A stretch of DNA of 64,000 bases, taken from NCBI GenBank assembly GCA_016712285.1, contig JADJRK010000001.1:3410001-3474000 (forward strand), in the 5' to 3' direction. The translations under genes and the position numbers were made by a program. The notes under the pieces were generated by a model that saw only the letters and a list, made by a program, of their open reading frames with translations, was not told the DNA's origin and did not search any database. Shown one piece after another: positions 44,782 to 53,107 of this stretch (positions are counted from its first letter, which is position 1; the number at the start of each line of letters is the position of its first letter). Origin of the DNA: Planctomycetota bacterium (lineage in GTDB: Bacteria; Planctomycetota; UBA8742; UBA2392).

Positions 44782-45719
44782 TGGAATTCCCCTCGGGCTG
44801 CCTGGGAAAGTTGCCCCTTCACGGGGACTTCATCCGCTTCAATGCGGCTGGCGCCGAGATCAATGAATTCGACCACTGGATCCAGGAAGGCATTTACCAG
44901 GGCTATAACGAACTCGATTCGCGATGGGACAGCACCTTTGATGCTGCACCCACGGCGCGGTTCATTTACACCTCGCCCCGCACGCAGCGCGTGATTGCCG
45001 GGCTGTTCAAGCCCAGCGTGGACAAAGCCGGGCGCCGCTACCCCTTCCTGATCTACACGGTGATTGAGCCCGGGGCGATGGGCGCCGAAATCGGCTACCT
45101 GCCCAACGCCATGGGGCCGTTTCTGACCCGCGCACGCGAACTGCTGGAATGGAGCGAAAGCGCCATCAACCTCAGCACGTTTCTCAGCACCTTCGAGTCG
45201 TTGCGCTTTGAGCCCGACATGGTCGAGGCCAAGAAAGAGTTTGCCCGCTTCGTCCTAACCAGCAACGCCGGCAACTACTGGAGCGCATGCTTCGGCAGCG
45301 AAACCGACCCGCGCAGATACGCCGCCGTTGGCAGCACCGTCGAGGGCGCCGGCACCCGGGCCGGCAGCATCGCCATGCGCATGCCGTTCTCCGAGCTCGA
45401 CAGCGAGGCAGCCTTTTGGCTGGAACTCTCGCGTCGCCTGACCGACGGCAAGTCGCTGCCCACGCTGGTGTACTGGAATGTCGCGCGCGGGGACTTCCCG
45501 GCCCGGCTGAACCTGACGTGGGGCGAGCTCAGCCCGCGCTATTTCCTGCCGTTTGTGCTGCCCACGCGCAACAGCCTGAACATTCGCGACCTGGCCAATG
45601 CCAACAGCGTCGACGGCCGCTGGATTGAGTACGGCAAGGCGAGATTTGACGAGCTGTTGAGCAACCCTTCACTCAAACTGACCGACCTGCTGCAAAGATT
45701 GCCCCGCACACGCGGCTAA
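44781..45719 (+). CDS. tagF: Type VI secretion regulator TagF
   Basis: A 312-residue protein whose start GCLGKLPLHGDFIRF and DHWIQEGI match the TagF N-terminus. The domain continues with FIYTSPRTQRVIAGLFKPSVDKAGRRYPF (quoted in part: RRYPFLIYT). In Pseudomonas TagF represses assembly through the FHA protein and opposes PpkA; here PpkA and PppA are missing from the window. The start overlaps the tssM stop (TAATG). Confidence 0.9.
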   Translation: MEFPSGCLGKLPLHGDFIRFNAAGAEINEFDHWIQEGIYQGYNELDSRWDSTFDAAPTARFIYTSPRTQRVIAGLFKPSVDKAGRRYPFLIYTVIEPGAMGAEIGYLPNAMGPFLTRARELLEWSESAINLSTFLSTFESLRFEPDMVEAKKEFARFVLTSNAGNYWSACFGSETDPRRYAAVGSTVEGAGTRAGSIAMRMPFSELDSEAAFWLELSRRLTDGKSLPTLVYWNVARGDFPARLNLTWGELSPRYFLPFVLPTRNSLNIRDLANANSVDGRWIEYGKARFDELLSNPSLKLTDLLQRLPRTRG

Positions 45720-45914
45720 TGTGCCAGTGCCAAGGCAGCAATCGGCGGCGTTTGCAGCCAATTCTCAGGTTTGGCCGGCCGGTGGTGTGCAAAATGTGAT
45801 TGTCGGCGGCCGGGCGGTGTGCGCCGGCCCTCAGACGCGGCTCAAAGGCAGCCGGGGTTTGATTTACGGCCTTGGGGCCGCTAATGTTCGTGGCCCGGTA
45901 TAGAGAGAGCGATT
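45720..45914 (+). other. Gap between tagF and tssA
   Basis: 195 bases without a convincing gene. A GTG-initiated 60-codon frame (45721-45903) exists but shows no family pattern. The gap contains several GGCCGG-type inverted repeats and may carry an RNA structure. AGAGAGAG just before 45915 serves as the tssA ribosome site. Confidence 0.4.
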
Positions 45915-46775
45915 TTGGCAAACGTGGTCACACATCCGCTTGGGGAAAACCCCATCCCGGGCTCGAAGCCCGCTGGCGAAAACGCGCGCTACGAACCTGA
46001 GTTCGAGCAGTTGCAGGCCGAGGTCGGCAAGCTGGAAAACCCCGCCGGCGGCGAAGTCAAATGGCACGAGGTGGTGAACCTCGCCAAGACAATCCTTGAG
46101 GGCAAGTCAAAAGACCTGCTGGTCGCCGCGTACTACACCTACGGCATGTTCCAGCAACAGGGCCTGCAGGGCCTGCTGGACGGCCTGGCCGTGATCAACT
46201 CGATGTGCACCGTGCACTGGGATGGCGGCATGTTCCCGGACCGCCCCCGCGCCCGCGAATCGGCGATTGACTGGCTGATCGACCGCGCCCAGCCGATGCT
46301 CGACAACGGGGTAACGGCCTCCGGCGCCGAAGTGGATGTGCTGCAGTCAGCCATCGCAACGCTGGATGCGCTGGCGGCTTACGTGAACGGGAAACTGGAA
46401 ACGCCTAACCCGAAGCTATCAGCGCTGAGCCGCTCGTTGGCGGCCAAGGTGGCTGCTTCTGGCGGCGCGTCCGGTGGCGAATCGTCGGCTGCGGCCGGCG
46501 GCGCCGCAACGCCGGGCCGCAAGGGGAACACAGTCATGATGAGCGCCGGCAGCGGGCCGATCACCAACCGCAAGGTTGCGTTTGAGCGGTTGAAGGAAGT
46601 CGCGGATTATCTGCGCAAGACCGAGCCGCACAGCCCCGTAAGCTACCTGGTGAACCGGGCGGTGAAGTGGGGCGACATGCCGCTGGAAAGCGTGCTGGCC
46701 GAGCTGGTCAAGAACACCGACGTGCGCAAGCAGATCATGGAAACACTTGGTTTGAAAGAAGAGACTCACAGTTAG
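45915..46775 (+). CDS. tssA: Type VI secretion protein TssA (ImpA N-terminal domain)
   Basis: A 286-residue protein from a TTG start. The ImpA_N domain (about 8-140) has NPIPGSKPAGENARYEPEF, a VKWHEVVNLAKTILEGKSKDL segment (in part) and the MFPDRPRARESAIDWL motif. A Gly/Ala/Ser linker (about 175-205) leads to a short C-terminal helical domain with AFERLKEVADYLRKTEPHSP and SYLVNRAVKWGDMPLE, the end typical of short TssA proteins. TssA primes baseplate and sheath-tube assembly. It is followed by tssB after 37 bases. Confidence 0.92.
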   Translation: MANVVTHPLGENPIPGSKPAGENARYEPEFEQLQAEVGKLENPAGGEVKWHEVVNLAKTILEGKSKDLLVAAYYTYGMFQQQGLQGLLDGLAVINSMCTVHWDGGMFPDRPRARESAIDWLIDRAQPMLDNGVTASGAEVDVLQSAIATLDALAAYVNGKLETPNPKLSALSRSLAAKVAASGGASGGESSAAAGGAATPGRKGNTVMMSAGSGPITNRKVAFERLKEVADYLRKTEPHSPVSYLVNRAVKWGDMPLESVLAELVKNTDVRKQIMETLGLKEETHS

Positions 46776-46812
46776 CGGGCCATCAAACCCGCCAGGAAAC
46801 AGGGAGTAAGCC

Positions 46813-47310
46813 ATGGCCAAAGACGGATCAGTCGCCCCGCGTGAACGGGTGAACATTGTGTACAAGCCCTCGACGGGCGGCGCGCAGGAAGAAAAAGAGC
46901 TGCCGCTGAAGCTGCTGGTGATGGGCGATTTCACGCTCGGCAACGAAGAGACCCCTGTCGAAGAGCGCAAGCCCGTCAACATCGACAAGGACAACTTCAA
47001 CGACGTGATGAAGAGCCAAAACATCAACCTCAACGTCAACGTGAAGAACACGCTTTCAGGCAAGGACGGCGAAGAAATTGCCGCCAACCTGAAGTTCAAG
47101 AATCTCAAGGACTTCGACCCCGACGCGGTTGCCCGCCAGGTGCCGGAACTGAGCAAGATGCTGGCATTGCGCGAAGCGCTTGCCGCGCTGAAGGGCCCGA
47201 TGGGCAACTTCCCCGCGTTCCGCAAGAAGATCCAGGAGATCATCGGCGACGACGCAACCCGCGAGAAGATTCTGAAAGAAATCGGCGGCAACGAAGGCGG
47301 CGACGCCTAG
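46813..47310 (+). CDS. tssB: Type VI secretion contractile sheath small subunit TssB (VipA)
   Basis: A 165-residue protein of standard size, with VNIVYKPSTGGAQEEKELPLK, LLVMGDFTLGNEET, FNDVMKSQNINLNV and LKNLKDFDPDAVARQVPEL patterns, ending in the helix that joins with TssC. TssB and TssC form the cytoplasmic sheath whose contraction drives the tube. AGGGAGT lies before the start. An 8-bp hairpin (47333-47352) lies between it and tssC. Confidence 0.96.
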   Translation: MAKDGSVAPRERVNIVYKPSTGGAQEEKELPLKLLVMGDFTLGNEETPVEERKPVNIDKDNFNDVMKSQNINLNVNVKNTLSGKDGEEIAANLKFKNLKDFDPDAVARQVPELSKMLALREALAALKGPMGNFPAFRKKIQEIIGDDATREKILKEIGGNEGGDA

Positions 47311-47332
47311 GCCAGGGACAGAACTACAGCAG

Positions 47333-47352
47333 CCCCGGTGGCGACACCGGGG
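47333..47352 (+). other. Small hairpin between tssB and tssC
   Basis: CCCCGGTG and CACCGGGG form an 8-bp stem with a four-base loop. There is no T-run, so it more likely tunes mRNA processing than ends transcription. Confidence 0.4.
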
Positions 47353-47390
47353 GGTGCCAATGGCGCCAACCCACGAACGGAGACATACCG

Positions 47391-48869
47391 ATGGCAGAAG
47401 GCGAACAGCAGAAACAATCCGCAGAAGCCCAGGCACAGGAGGGCTCACTGCTCGATGAAATCATGGCCAAGTCCAAGATGGCCCCCGGCGACGATGGCTA
47501 CGACGTCGCCAAGTTCGGCGTACAGGCTTTCCTGAAGGAAATCCTGTCTGGCGACAAGGCGAAAAAGGCCGACAAGGCAGCCGTCGACCAGATGATCGCG
47601 GCCCTGGACCAGAAGCTCAGCGACCAGGTCGACGAAATCCTGCATCATCCTGAAGTCCAGAAGCTGGAAAGCGCTTGGCGCGGGCTCAAGCTGCTGGTGG
47701 ACCGCACCAACTTCCGTGAAAACGTGAAGATTGAAGTGCTCAACGTCAGCAAGGAAAAGCTGCTTGAGGACTTCGAAGACGCGCCTGAGCTGACCAAGTC
47801 CGGCTTGTACAAGCACGTGTACACCGCCGAGTACGGCACCTTCGGCGGCGAGCCCTACGGCGCCATTATCGGCAACTATGACTTCGGCCCCGGCCCGCAG
47901 GACGTCGCGCTGCTCAGCAAGGTCGCCAGCGTCGCCACCATGGCCCACGCGCCATTCATTGCCGCAGCCGGCCCCAAGTTCTTCGGCATCGACAGCTTCA
48001 CCGGCCTGCCGAACCTGAAAGACCTGAAGTCGATCATGGAAGGCCCGCAGTACACCAAGTGGCAGGGCTTCCGTGAATCTGAGGACAGCCGCAGCGTCGG
48101 CTTGACCTGCCCGCGCTTCCTGCTGCGCCTGCCGTACGGGCCGGATACCAAGCCCGTCAAGGCGTTCAACTACCAGGAAGACGTCAAGCGCAGCCACGAG
48201 CATTACCTGTGGGGCAACACCGCGTTTGCGTTTGCCACGCGCCTCACCGACAGTTTTGCCAAGTACCGCTGGTGCCCGAACATCATCGGCCCCCAGAGCG
48301 GCGGTGCGGTCGATGACCTGCCCCTGCACCAGTTTGATTCGATGGGCGAGATCGAAACCAAGATCCCGACCGAAGTGCAGATCAGCGAACGCCGCGAGTA
48401 CGAACTGTCCGAAGAGGGCTTCATCGGCCTGACCATGCGCAAGGGCAGCGACAACGCCTGCTTCTTCAGCGCCAACAGCTGCCAGAAGCCCAAGACCTTC
48501 GGCCAGAGCGCCGAGGGCAAAGACGCCGAGTTGAACTATCGCCTCGGCACCCAGTTGCCATACATGTTCATCGTCAACCGCCTGGCGCACTACATCAAGG
48601 TGCTCCAGCGCGAACAGATCGGCTCATGGAAAGAAAAAGAAGACCTGGGCCGCGAACTCAACAAGTGGATCGGCCAGTATGTTGCCGACACCGACAACCC
48701 CAGCCCCGCCATTCGCTCCCGCTGCCCGCTTCGCAGCGCGCAGATCACCGTCGAGGACGTGCCGGGCGAAGCCGGCTGGTATAAGGTCGGCCTGCAGGTG
48801 CGCCCGCACTTCAAGTACATGGGCGCGTTCTTCACGCTGGGCCTGGTCGGCAAGCTGGACAAGAAGTAG
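47391..48869 (+). CDS. tssC: Type VI secretion contractile sheath large subunit TssC (VipB)
   Basis: A 492-residue protein. Typical segments are HHPEVQKLESAWRGLKLLVD near 80-100, GEPYGAIIGNYDF, PFIAAAGPKFFG, RFLLRLPYGPDTKPVK and the C-terminal ITVEDVPGEAGWYKVGLQVRPH (in part). It forms the outer sheath with TssB and carries the ClpV-facing surface. Length is normal. A structured, partly repetitive 406-base gap separates it from hcp. Confidence 0.97.
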   Translation: MAEGEQQKQSAEAQAQEGSLLDEIMAKSKMAPGDDGYDVAKFGVQAFLKEILSGDKAKKADKAAVDQMIAALDQKLSDQVDEILHHPEVQKLESAWRGLKLLVDRTNFRENVKIEVLNVSKEKLLEDFEDAPELTKSGLYKHVYTAEYGTFGGEPYGAIIGNYDFGPGPQDVALLSKVASVATMAHAPFIAAAGPKFFGIDSFTGLPNLKDLKSIMEGPQYTKWQGFRESEDSRSVGLTCPRFLLRLPYGPDTKPVKAFNYQEDVKRSHEHYLWGNTAFAFATRLTDSFAKYRWCPNIIGPQSGGAVDDLPLHQFDSMGEIETKIPTEVQISERREYELSEEGFIGLTMRKGSDNACFFSANSCQKPKTFGQSAEGKDAELNYRLGTQLPYMFIVNRLAHYIKVLQREQIGSWKEKEDLGRELNKWIGQYVADTDNPSPAIRSRCPLRSAQITVEDVPGEAGWYKVGLQVRPHFKYMGAFFTLGLVGKLDKK

Positions 48870-48884
48870 GCGGCGAGGTTGAGG

Positions 48885-48913
48885 ACAGGAGCCCGGAGCG
48901 CAAGCGACGGGTA
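48885..48913 (+). repeat. Dispersed 29-bp repeat, copy 2 (3' of tssC)
   Basis: Matches 23138-23166 at 28 of 29 positions, same orientation, 15 bases after the tssC stop. See the clpV-internal copy at 54659. Confidence 0.8.
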
Positions 48914-49275
48914 AACCTGCGAAATCCGACAAGTGGTCAGCGGTCGATAGTCAGCTCGACCGCCAAACGTCTGGCAAAGTGCGGGGCCGCGCAACCGAAG
49001 TCGGCCCCGCCAATGCACCGCGGCACCGAGGGTGGCACCGGGTGGGGGAAGCCCGGGAAGCGCATTTCAGGCAGCGCGGCACCGACGTTCGTGAGCTTTG
49101 TGCAGTTGCCGTGTACGATAATTTGATGTTTTTTATGCCCCAAAGTTTTTTGCAATCGTGTCTAGGCGATATTTTTGCCACGGGGTAAGGTTCTTGCGTC
49201 GCGGACGAGTCACCCGAGACAAAAGAATCGATCAACTTGTAAGAAATAGGCGATTTAGAACCCAGGAGAATAACC
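48914..49275 (+). promoter_or_regulatory. Structured 3' region of tssC and AT-rich leader of hcp
   Basis: Two stems lie first: 8 bp (48940-48947 with 48956-48963) and 9 bp (48981-48989 with 49002-49010). From 49112 the composition turns sharply AT-rich (ATAATTTGATG, TTTTTTATG, AAAGTTTTTTGCAA, GATATTTTTG), unlike anything else in the cluster. It probably holds a separate hcp promoter, but I cannot place -35 and -10 boxes with confidence. No gene is seen. AGGAG lies ten bases before the hcp ATG. Confidence 0.5.
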
Positions 49276-49755
49276 ATGGCCAGCATGAAAGTGTTCATGA
49301 AGATTGCGGATATGCCCGGCAGCAGCAGCGATGGCGACCACGCCGACTGGTGTGACGTTCGCGGCTTCAGCCACGAGATGAAGTACCCCTTCGACATGCG
49401 TGAGAACAAAGGCCGTGGCGAACCGGTGCACGGTGAGTGCCTGGTGACGAAGGAAATCGACAAGGCCAGCCCGAAGATTTTCGAGGCCCTGGCCAAGAAG
49501 AAGAAGATCGGCGAAGTCGAGCTTGAGTTCTGGCGCGACAACCCCAAGGACGGCGGCAGCGAGAAGTACTTCGGCATCAAGCTCAAGGATTGCCGCATCG
49601 TCTACGCCCGCCCGTACATGCCCACCGGCCCCGAGTCCAACGAGACCTTCTCGCACATGGAACAGGTCGGCTTCGCATACCGCATCGTGGAGTGGACGTG
49701 GCTGTCGGGTGGACAGGTCCCGACGACCTTCGACTTCAGCAAGCCGGACGCGTAA
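49276..49755 (+). CDS. hcp: Type VI secretion tube protein Hcp (TssD)
   Basis: A 159-residue Hcp of standard length: MKVFMKIADMPGSSSDGDHAD opening (in part), WCDVRGFSHEM, LVTKEIDKASPKIFEALAKK, VELEFWRD and the closing VGFAYRIVEWTW. Hexameric rings stack into the inner tube that is propelled with the spike, and small effectors can ride inside. It has the best ribosome site in the cluster (CAGGAG) and is flanked by an AT-rich leader and a long hairpin, which suggests high, separately controlled expression. Confidence 0.96.
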   Translation: MASMKVFMKIADMPGSSSDGDHADWCDVRGFSHEMKYPFDMRENKGRGEPVHGECLVTKEIDKASPKIFEALAKKKKIGEVELEFWRDNPKDGGSEKYFGIKLKDCRIVYARPYMPTGPESNETFSHMEQVGFAYRIVEWTWLSGGQVPTTFDFSKPDA

Positions 49756-49764
49756 ACACTGCCT

Positions 49765-49830
49765 GCAAGGGCGGGCTCCTGGGTGGCCTGCCGGCGATAC
49801 GCCGGCAGGCGAGCCCCGCCCGCCCCTTGC
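49765..49830 (+). terminator. Long hairpin after hcp
   Basis: A perfect 10-bp inner stem (49787-49796 with 49800-49809, three-base loop) is extended by imperfect outer pairing (from GCAAGGGCGGG near 49765 to CCCGCCCCTTGC ending at 49830). It begins nine bases after the hcp stop. There is no T-run, so partial termination or mRNA protection is more likely than full termination. Confidence 0.6.
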
Positions 49831-49848
49831 GGCGAAAGGCCACCCGCG

Positions 49849-50265
49849 GTGTTTCAGCAACGCACTTTGTTCGAGCGGTTACGGAACCCCGAGGCAGCAA
49901 GCAGCCACACGCTGGAAGAAGATACCGGCGCGCTGCTTCGCTCTATCCTTGGCAACCTGGCCCGCATCCTGAACACGCGGTCCGGCCAGGCCCCGGCGCA
50001 GATGGACTACGGCATCGCGTCACCCGCCGAAGTCGCCCAGGCCTACCCGGAATCGCTGAGCACGATGCAGAAGACGATTCGCATGTGCATTGAACGCTAC
50101 GAGCCAAGGCTGAAAGACGTGCAGGTGATGCAGATCGAGAGTGATGACAACAAGCTTGCGGTGCGCTTTCAGATCACGGCCAGGTTGACGACAAGCAAAG
50201 ACGGGACACACGTGAGTTTCGATACGTTGCTCGACCCGGCAGGACACGTGAATCTGCTGGCGTAG
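49849..50265 (+). CDS. tssE: Type VI secretion baseplate protein TssE (gp25-like)
   Basis: A 138-residue protein from a GTG at 49849, giving the usual QRTLFERLRN start; longer in-frame starts run into the hcp hairpin. The gp25 core follows: ALLRSILGNLARILNTRSG, MDYGIASPAE, IERYEPRLKDVQV and FQITARLTT. TssE nucleates sheath polymerisation at the baseplate rim. Confidence 0.92.
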   Translation: MFQQRTLFERLRNPEAASSHTLEEDTGALLRSILGNLARILNTRSGQAPAQMDYGIASPAEVAQAYPESLSTMQKTIRMCIERYEPRLKDVQVMQIESDDNKLAVRFQITARLTTSKDGTHVSFDTLLDPAGHVNLLA

Positions 50266-50361
50266 GAGTTCAGGACTAGGAGGCAGGATGCAGGTGACAG
50301 GCCGCAAAGGGGGTTCAACCCGCAGTTCCTGACCCCTGCCGCCTGACCCCTGCCGCCTGAA
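50266..50361. repeat. Intergenic imperfect palindrome with 14-bp tandem units
   Basis: A purine-rich left arm (TTCAGGACTAGGAGGCAGGA from 50269) faces a pyrimidine-rich right arm with two perfect tandem copies of CCTGACCCCTGCCG (50328-50355) plus CCTGA. The right arm is roughly complementary to the left. It fills the gap between tssE and tssF, and a hairpin would end at the tssF ribosome site. Confidence 0.65.
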
Positions 50362-50366
50362 GAAAC

Positions 50367-52115
50367 GTGTTCAATAAGTATTACCAGGACGAGTTGGTCT
50401 TTCTGCGCGAGATGGGGCGCGAGTTCGCAGACGCGAACCCTGAAGCCGCCCGCTTTCTTGCCGAGGCCGGCAGCGACCCCGACGTCGAGCGCATGCTGGA
50501 AGGCTTCGCGTTCCTGACCGGCAAGCTGCGCCAGAAGCTCGACGACGAGCTGCCCGAATTCACTCATGCCTTGATGGAAATGATCGAGCCGCACTACCTG
50601 CGGCCCATCCCGTCTACCTGCATCATCCAGTTTGACCACGCCAATAAAGCTACCGCAGAGCTCAAGCGCCTGGCCCGCGGCATCGAAATTGACAGCTCGC
50701 CCGTGGACGGCACGCGCAGCCGCTTTCGTACCTGCTATGACTTTGACCTGCTGCCGATTGAAATCCGCGATGTAGAGCTGCGCCGTGAGGCCCCCGCGCG
50801 CCTGCGTCTGCGCCTTGAGGCGCCGGGCAAGGTCCCGCTTGAAAAGCTGGGTATCCGCAACCTGCGCCTGTTCTTTGCCGGCGAGCAGGTTGTCACGCGC
50901 GGCTTGTACGTGTCTACGCTGCGCTACCTCAAGAAGGTGATCGTGCGCCAGGGCGACGGCGCCGACGGCAAGCGCAAGTTCGAGCTGCCGGCGTCGGCTG
51001 TGCGCCCCGTCGGGTTTGACGAGAACGAAGCGGTGCTTTCAGGCCCCGGGCCCAGCTTCCAGGGCTTTCGCCTGCTGCAGGAGTACTTCGCGGCGCCGCA
51101 GAAATTCATGTTCATTGAACTTTCGGGTCTCGACGGCATCGCGGGTTTCGAAGCCGAAAAGCTGTTTACGGTCGACTTCGAGTTCTCGCGCCTGCCCGAG
51201 AACATGCCGCCCGTCAGCAAAGCCAACATCCTGCTGAACTGTGTGCCGGCGGTGAACCTGTTCAAGCACGACGCTGACCCGATCCGGGTACAGCGGGGCC
51301 GTACCGAGTACACGCTGCGCCCGGCGGGCCAGAACCCGCGCCACTACGAGATCTTCGCGGTAGAGCGCGTGTACGGCTTGGAGCTTGGCACCGCCAAAGA
51401 GATCGAGTTTCGGCCCCAGTTCAAGCTCGCCCGTCGCACGCGCCGCGACGAGCTGTTCTATCACGTGCGGCGTCAGGAATCGGTCACCGGCGACGGCTCG
51501 GACATGATGCTCAGCTTCATTGATCCGCAGAACCCGGAGTCGCGCCCGAACATTGAAACCGTCAGTGTCGAGCTGCTCGCGACCAACGGCCAGATGCCGA
51601 CACGCCTGGATGCCGGCGACGTCTCGGTGAAAACCCAGAGCAGCCCGATCTTTGCCAAATACCGCAACCTCGCCCGGCCGACAGCCACCGTGCCGCCGCC
51701 GATGAGCGACGACCTGCACTGGCGGCTGATCTCGCACCTGACGCTGAACTACATGTCGTTGCTGAGTGTGGACGCCTTGCGCTCGGTGATCTCGCTGTAC
51801 AACTTTCGCGCGCGCATTGATCGCCAGACAGAGGTGGCGCACTCGCGGCTGCTTGAGGGCATCAGCGCCGTGACAGCCAAGCCTGCATCGCGCCTGCTGG
51901 ACGGCTTTCCGGTGCGCGGCATTGAAGTAGACCTGACGCTTGACGAAGAGCTGCTTGGCGGTGACGGCGAAGTGTTTTTCTTCGCGTCCGTGCTGAACGA
52001 GTTCTTCGCGCAGTACGTAAGCCTGAATGCTTATTCGCGCCTGCAGGTGACGGGCGCAAAACACGCTGAGGTGTTCCAGTGGCCGGCACGGATTGGCAAA
52101 CGCGCGATCCTGTAA
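50367..52115 (+). CDS. tssF: Type VI secretion baseplate protein TssF
   Basis: A 582-residue protein from a GTG at 50367, with the classic TssF start: YYQDELVFLREMGREFA, PDVERMLEGFAFLTGKLRQK and ALMEMIEPHYLRPIPS. Further marks are FEAEKLFTVDFEFSR, NCVPAVNLF and the C-terminal FFASVLNEFFAQYVSLNAYS. TssF forms the wedge with TssG. Its end overlaps the tssG start by 37 bases. Confidence 0.95.
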   Translation: MFNKYYQDELVFLREMGREFADANPEAARFLAEAGSDPDVERMLEGFAFLTGKLRQKLDDELPEFTHALMEMIEPHYLRPIPSTCIIQFDHANKATAELKRLARGIEIDSSPVDGTRSRFRTCYDFDLLPIEIRDVELRREAPARLRLRLEAPGKVPLEKLGIRNLRLFFAGEQVVTRGLYVSTLRYLKKVIVRQGDGADGKRKFELPASAVRPVGFDENEAVLSGPGPSFQGFRLLQEYFAAPQKFMFIELSGLDGIAGFEAEKLFTVDFEFSRLPENMPPVSKANILLNCVPAVNLFKHDADPIRVQRGRTEYTLRPAGQNPRHYEIFAVERVYGLELGTAKEIEFRPQFKLARRTRRDELFYHVRRQESVTGDGSDMMLSFIDPQNPESRPNIETVSVELLATNGQMPTRLDAGDVSVKTQSSPIFAKYRNLARPTATVPPPMSDDLHWRLISHLTLNYMSLLSVDALRSVISLYNFRARIDRQTEVAHSRLLEGISAVTAKPASRLLDGFPVRGIEVDLTLDEELLGGDGEVFFFASVLNEFFAQYVSLNAYSRLQVTGAKHAEVFQWPARIGKRAIL

Positions 52116-53107
52116 CGACAGACCTGCTTGCGAACGCGAGGTACTACTCGTTCTTCCAGGCGGTTCGTCTGTTGCAGGCCATGTCCGGCGGCGCCCCCCG
52201 CGTCGGGCACCAAGGACCGCCTGAGCGCGAACGTATCCGGCTGCGCCCCGTGCTGGACATGGACTTCCCGCTCAGCGACGTCGAGAGCATCGAAGAGATC
52301 GAGCAAGCCGACGGCACGATGCGCTATCGTGTGAACGTGGCCTTCATGGGCCTGTACGGCACAAGCTCGCCGCTGCCCAGCCATTACACCGAAGACTTCC
52401 TGCGCGAGGACGAGCTTGACGGGCTGGTGCGCGGCTTCATCGACATCTTCCACCACCGCCTGCTCAGCCTGTTCTACCGCGTCTGGGAAAAGTACCGGCA
52501 CACGGTGCAGTACGACACGCAGGGCCACGACTACTTCTCGCGCCGCCTGCTGGCCATGGTCGGCGCAGACCTGCCGCACATGCCGCAGGGTGCCCTGCCC
52601 GTCGGCCGCTTGCTGGCGTATGCCGGGCTGTTGACCCAGCAGCCGCGCAGCGCCGAGAGTTTTCGCGCACTGCTGGCCGAGCATTACCCCGAAAGCCCCG
52701 TCGCGATTGAGCAGTGCAAGGGTGCGTGGGCCGCGATTCCGGCTGACCAGTGCAGCACGCTGGGTGCGCGCAATTGCGCGCTGGGCGGCGACGCGATGCT
52801 GGGCAGCGAAGTGTTCGACCGCTCGGGCAGCTTTGAAGTGCGGATGGGCCCGATGCACGTGGACGACTACCTGGCGCTGATGCCCACCGAGCCTGACCAG
52901 GAACAGCTTCGTGAACTCGTTGACATTCTGAACAGCGACGGCCTTGAGTACGAGCTGACGCTGATCCTGCGCGGTGATGAAGTGCCCCGCGCACAATTGA
53001 ATTCCCCCAGGACTCGCCTTGGCTGGTGCAGCTGGCTTGGCGAGAGCCGCGGTGAAGACCGCAGCGTGACGTTCCGCTTCAAAGGATGGAAACATGGTCG
53101 AGGTTGA
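52079..53107 (+). CDS. tssG: Type VI secretion baseplate protein TssG
   Basis: A 342-residue protein from a GTG inside tssF. Family segments include YSFFQAVRLLQAM, MGLYGTSSPLPSHYTEDFL, FIDIFHHRLLSLFYRVWEKYR and the C-terminal GWCSWLGESRGEDRSVTF. The YGTSSPLP loop is the TssG hallmark. It overlaps both tssF and clpV, so the three are co-translated. Confidence 0.95.
   Translation: MAGTDWQTRDPVTTDLLANARYYSFFQAVRLLQAMSGGAPRVGHQGPPERERIRLRPVLDMDFPLSDVESIEEIEQADGTMRYRVNVAFMGLYGTSSPLPSHYTEDFLREDELDGLVRGFIDIFHHRLLSLFYRVWEKYRHTVQYDTQGHDYFSRRLLAMVGADLPHMPQGALPVGRLLAYAGLLTQQPRSAESFRALLAEHYPESPVAIEQCKGAWAAIPADQCSTLGARNCALGGDAMLGSEVFDRSGSFEVRMGPMHVDDYLALMPTEPDQEQLRELVDILNSDGLEYELTLILRGDEVPRAQLNSPRTRLGWCSWLGESRGEDRSVTFRFKGWKHGRG

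Noticed and set aside
45721..45903. Possible 60-residue protein between tagF and tssA
   Set aside because: It starts with GTG without a ribosome site and ends just before tssA; the sequence shows no fold pattern and is rich in GGCCGG repeats.
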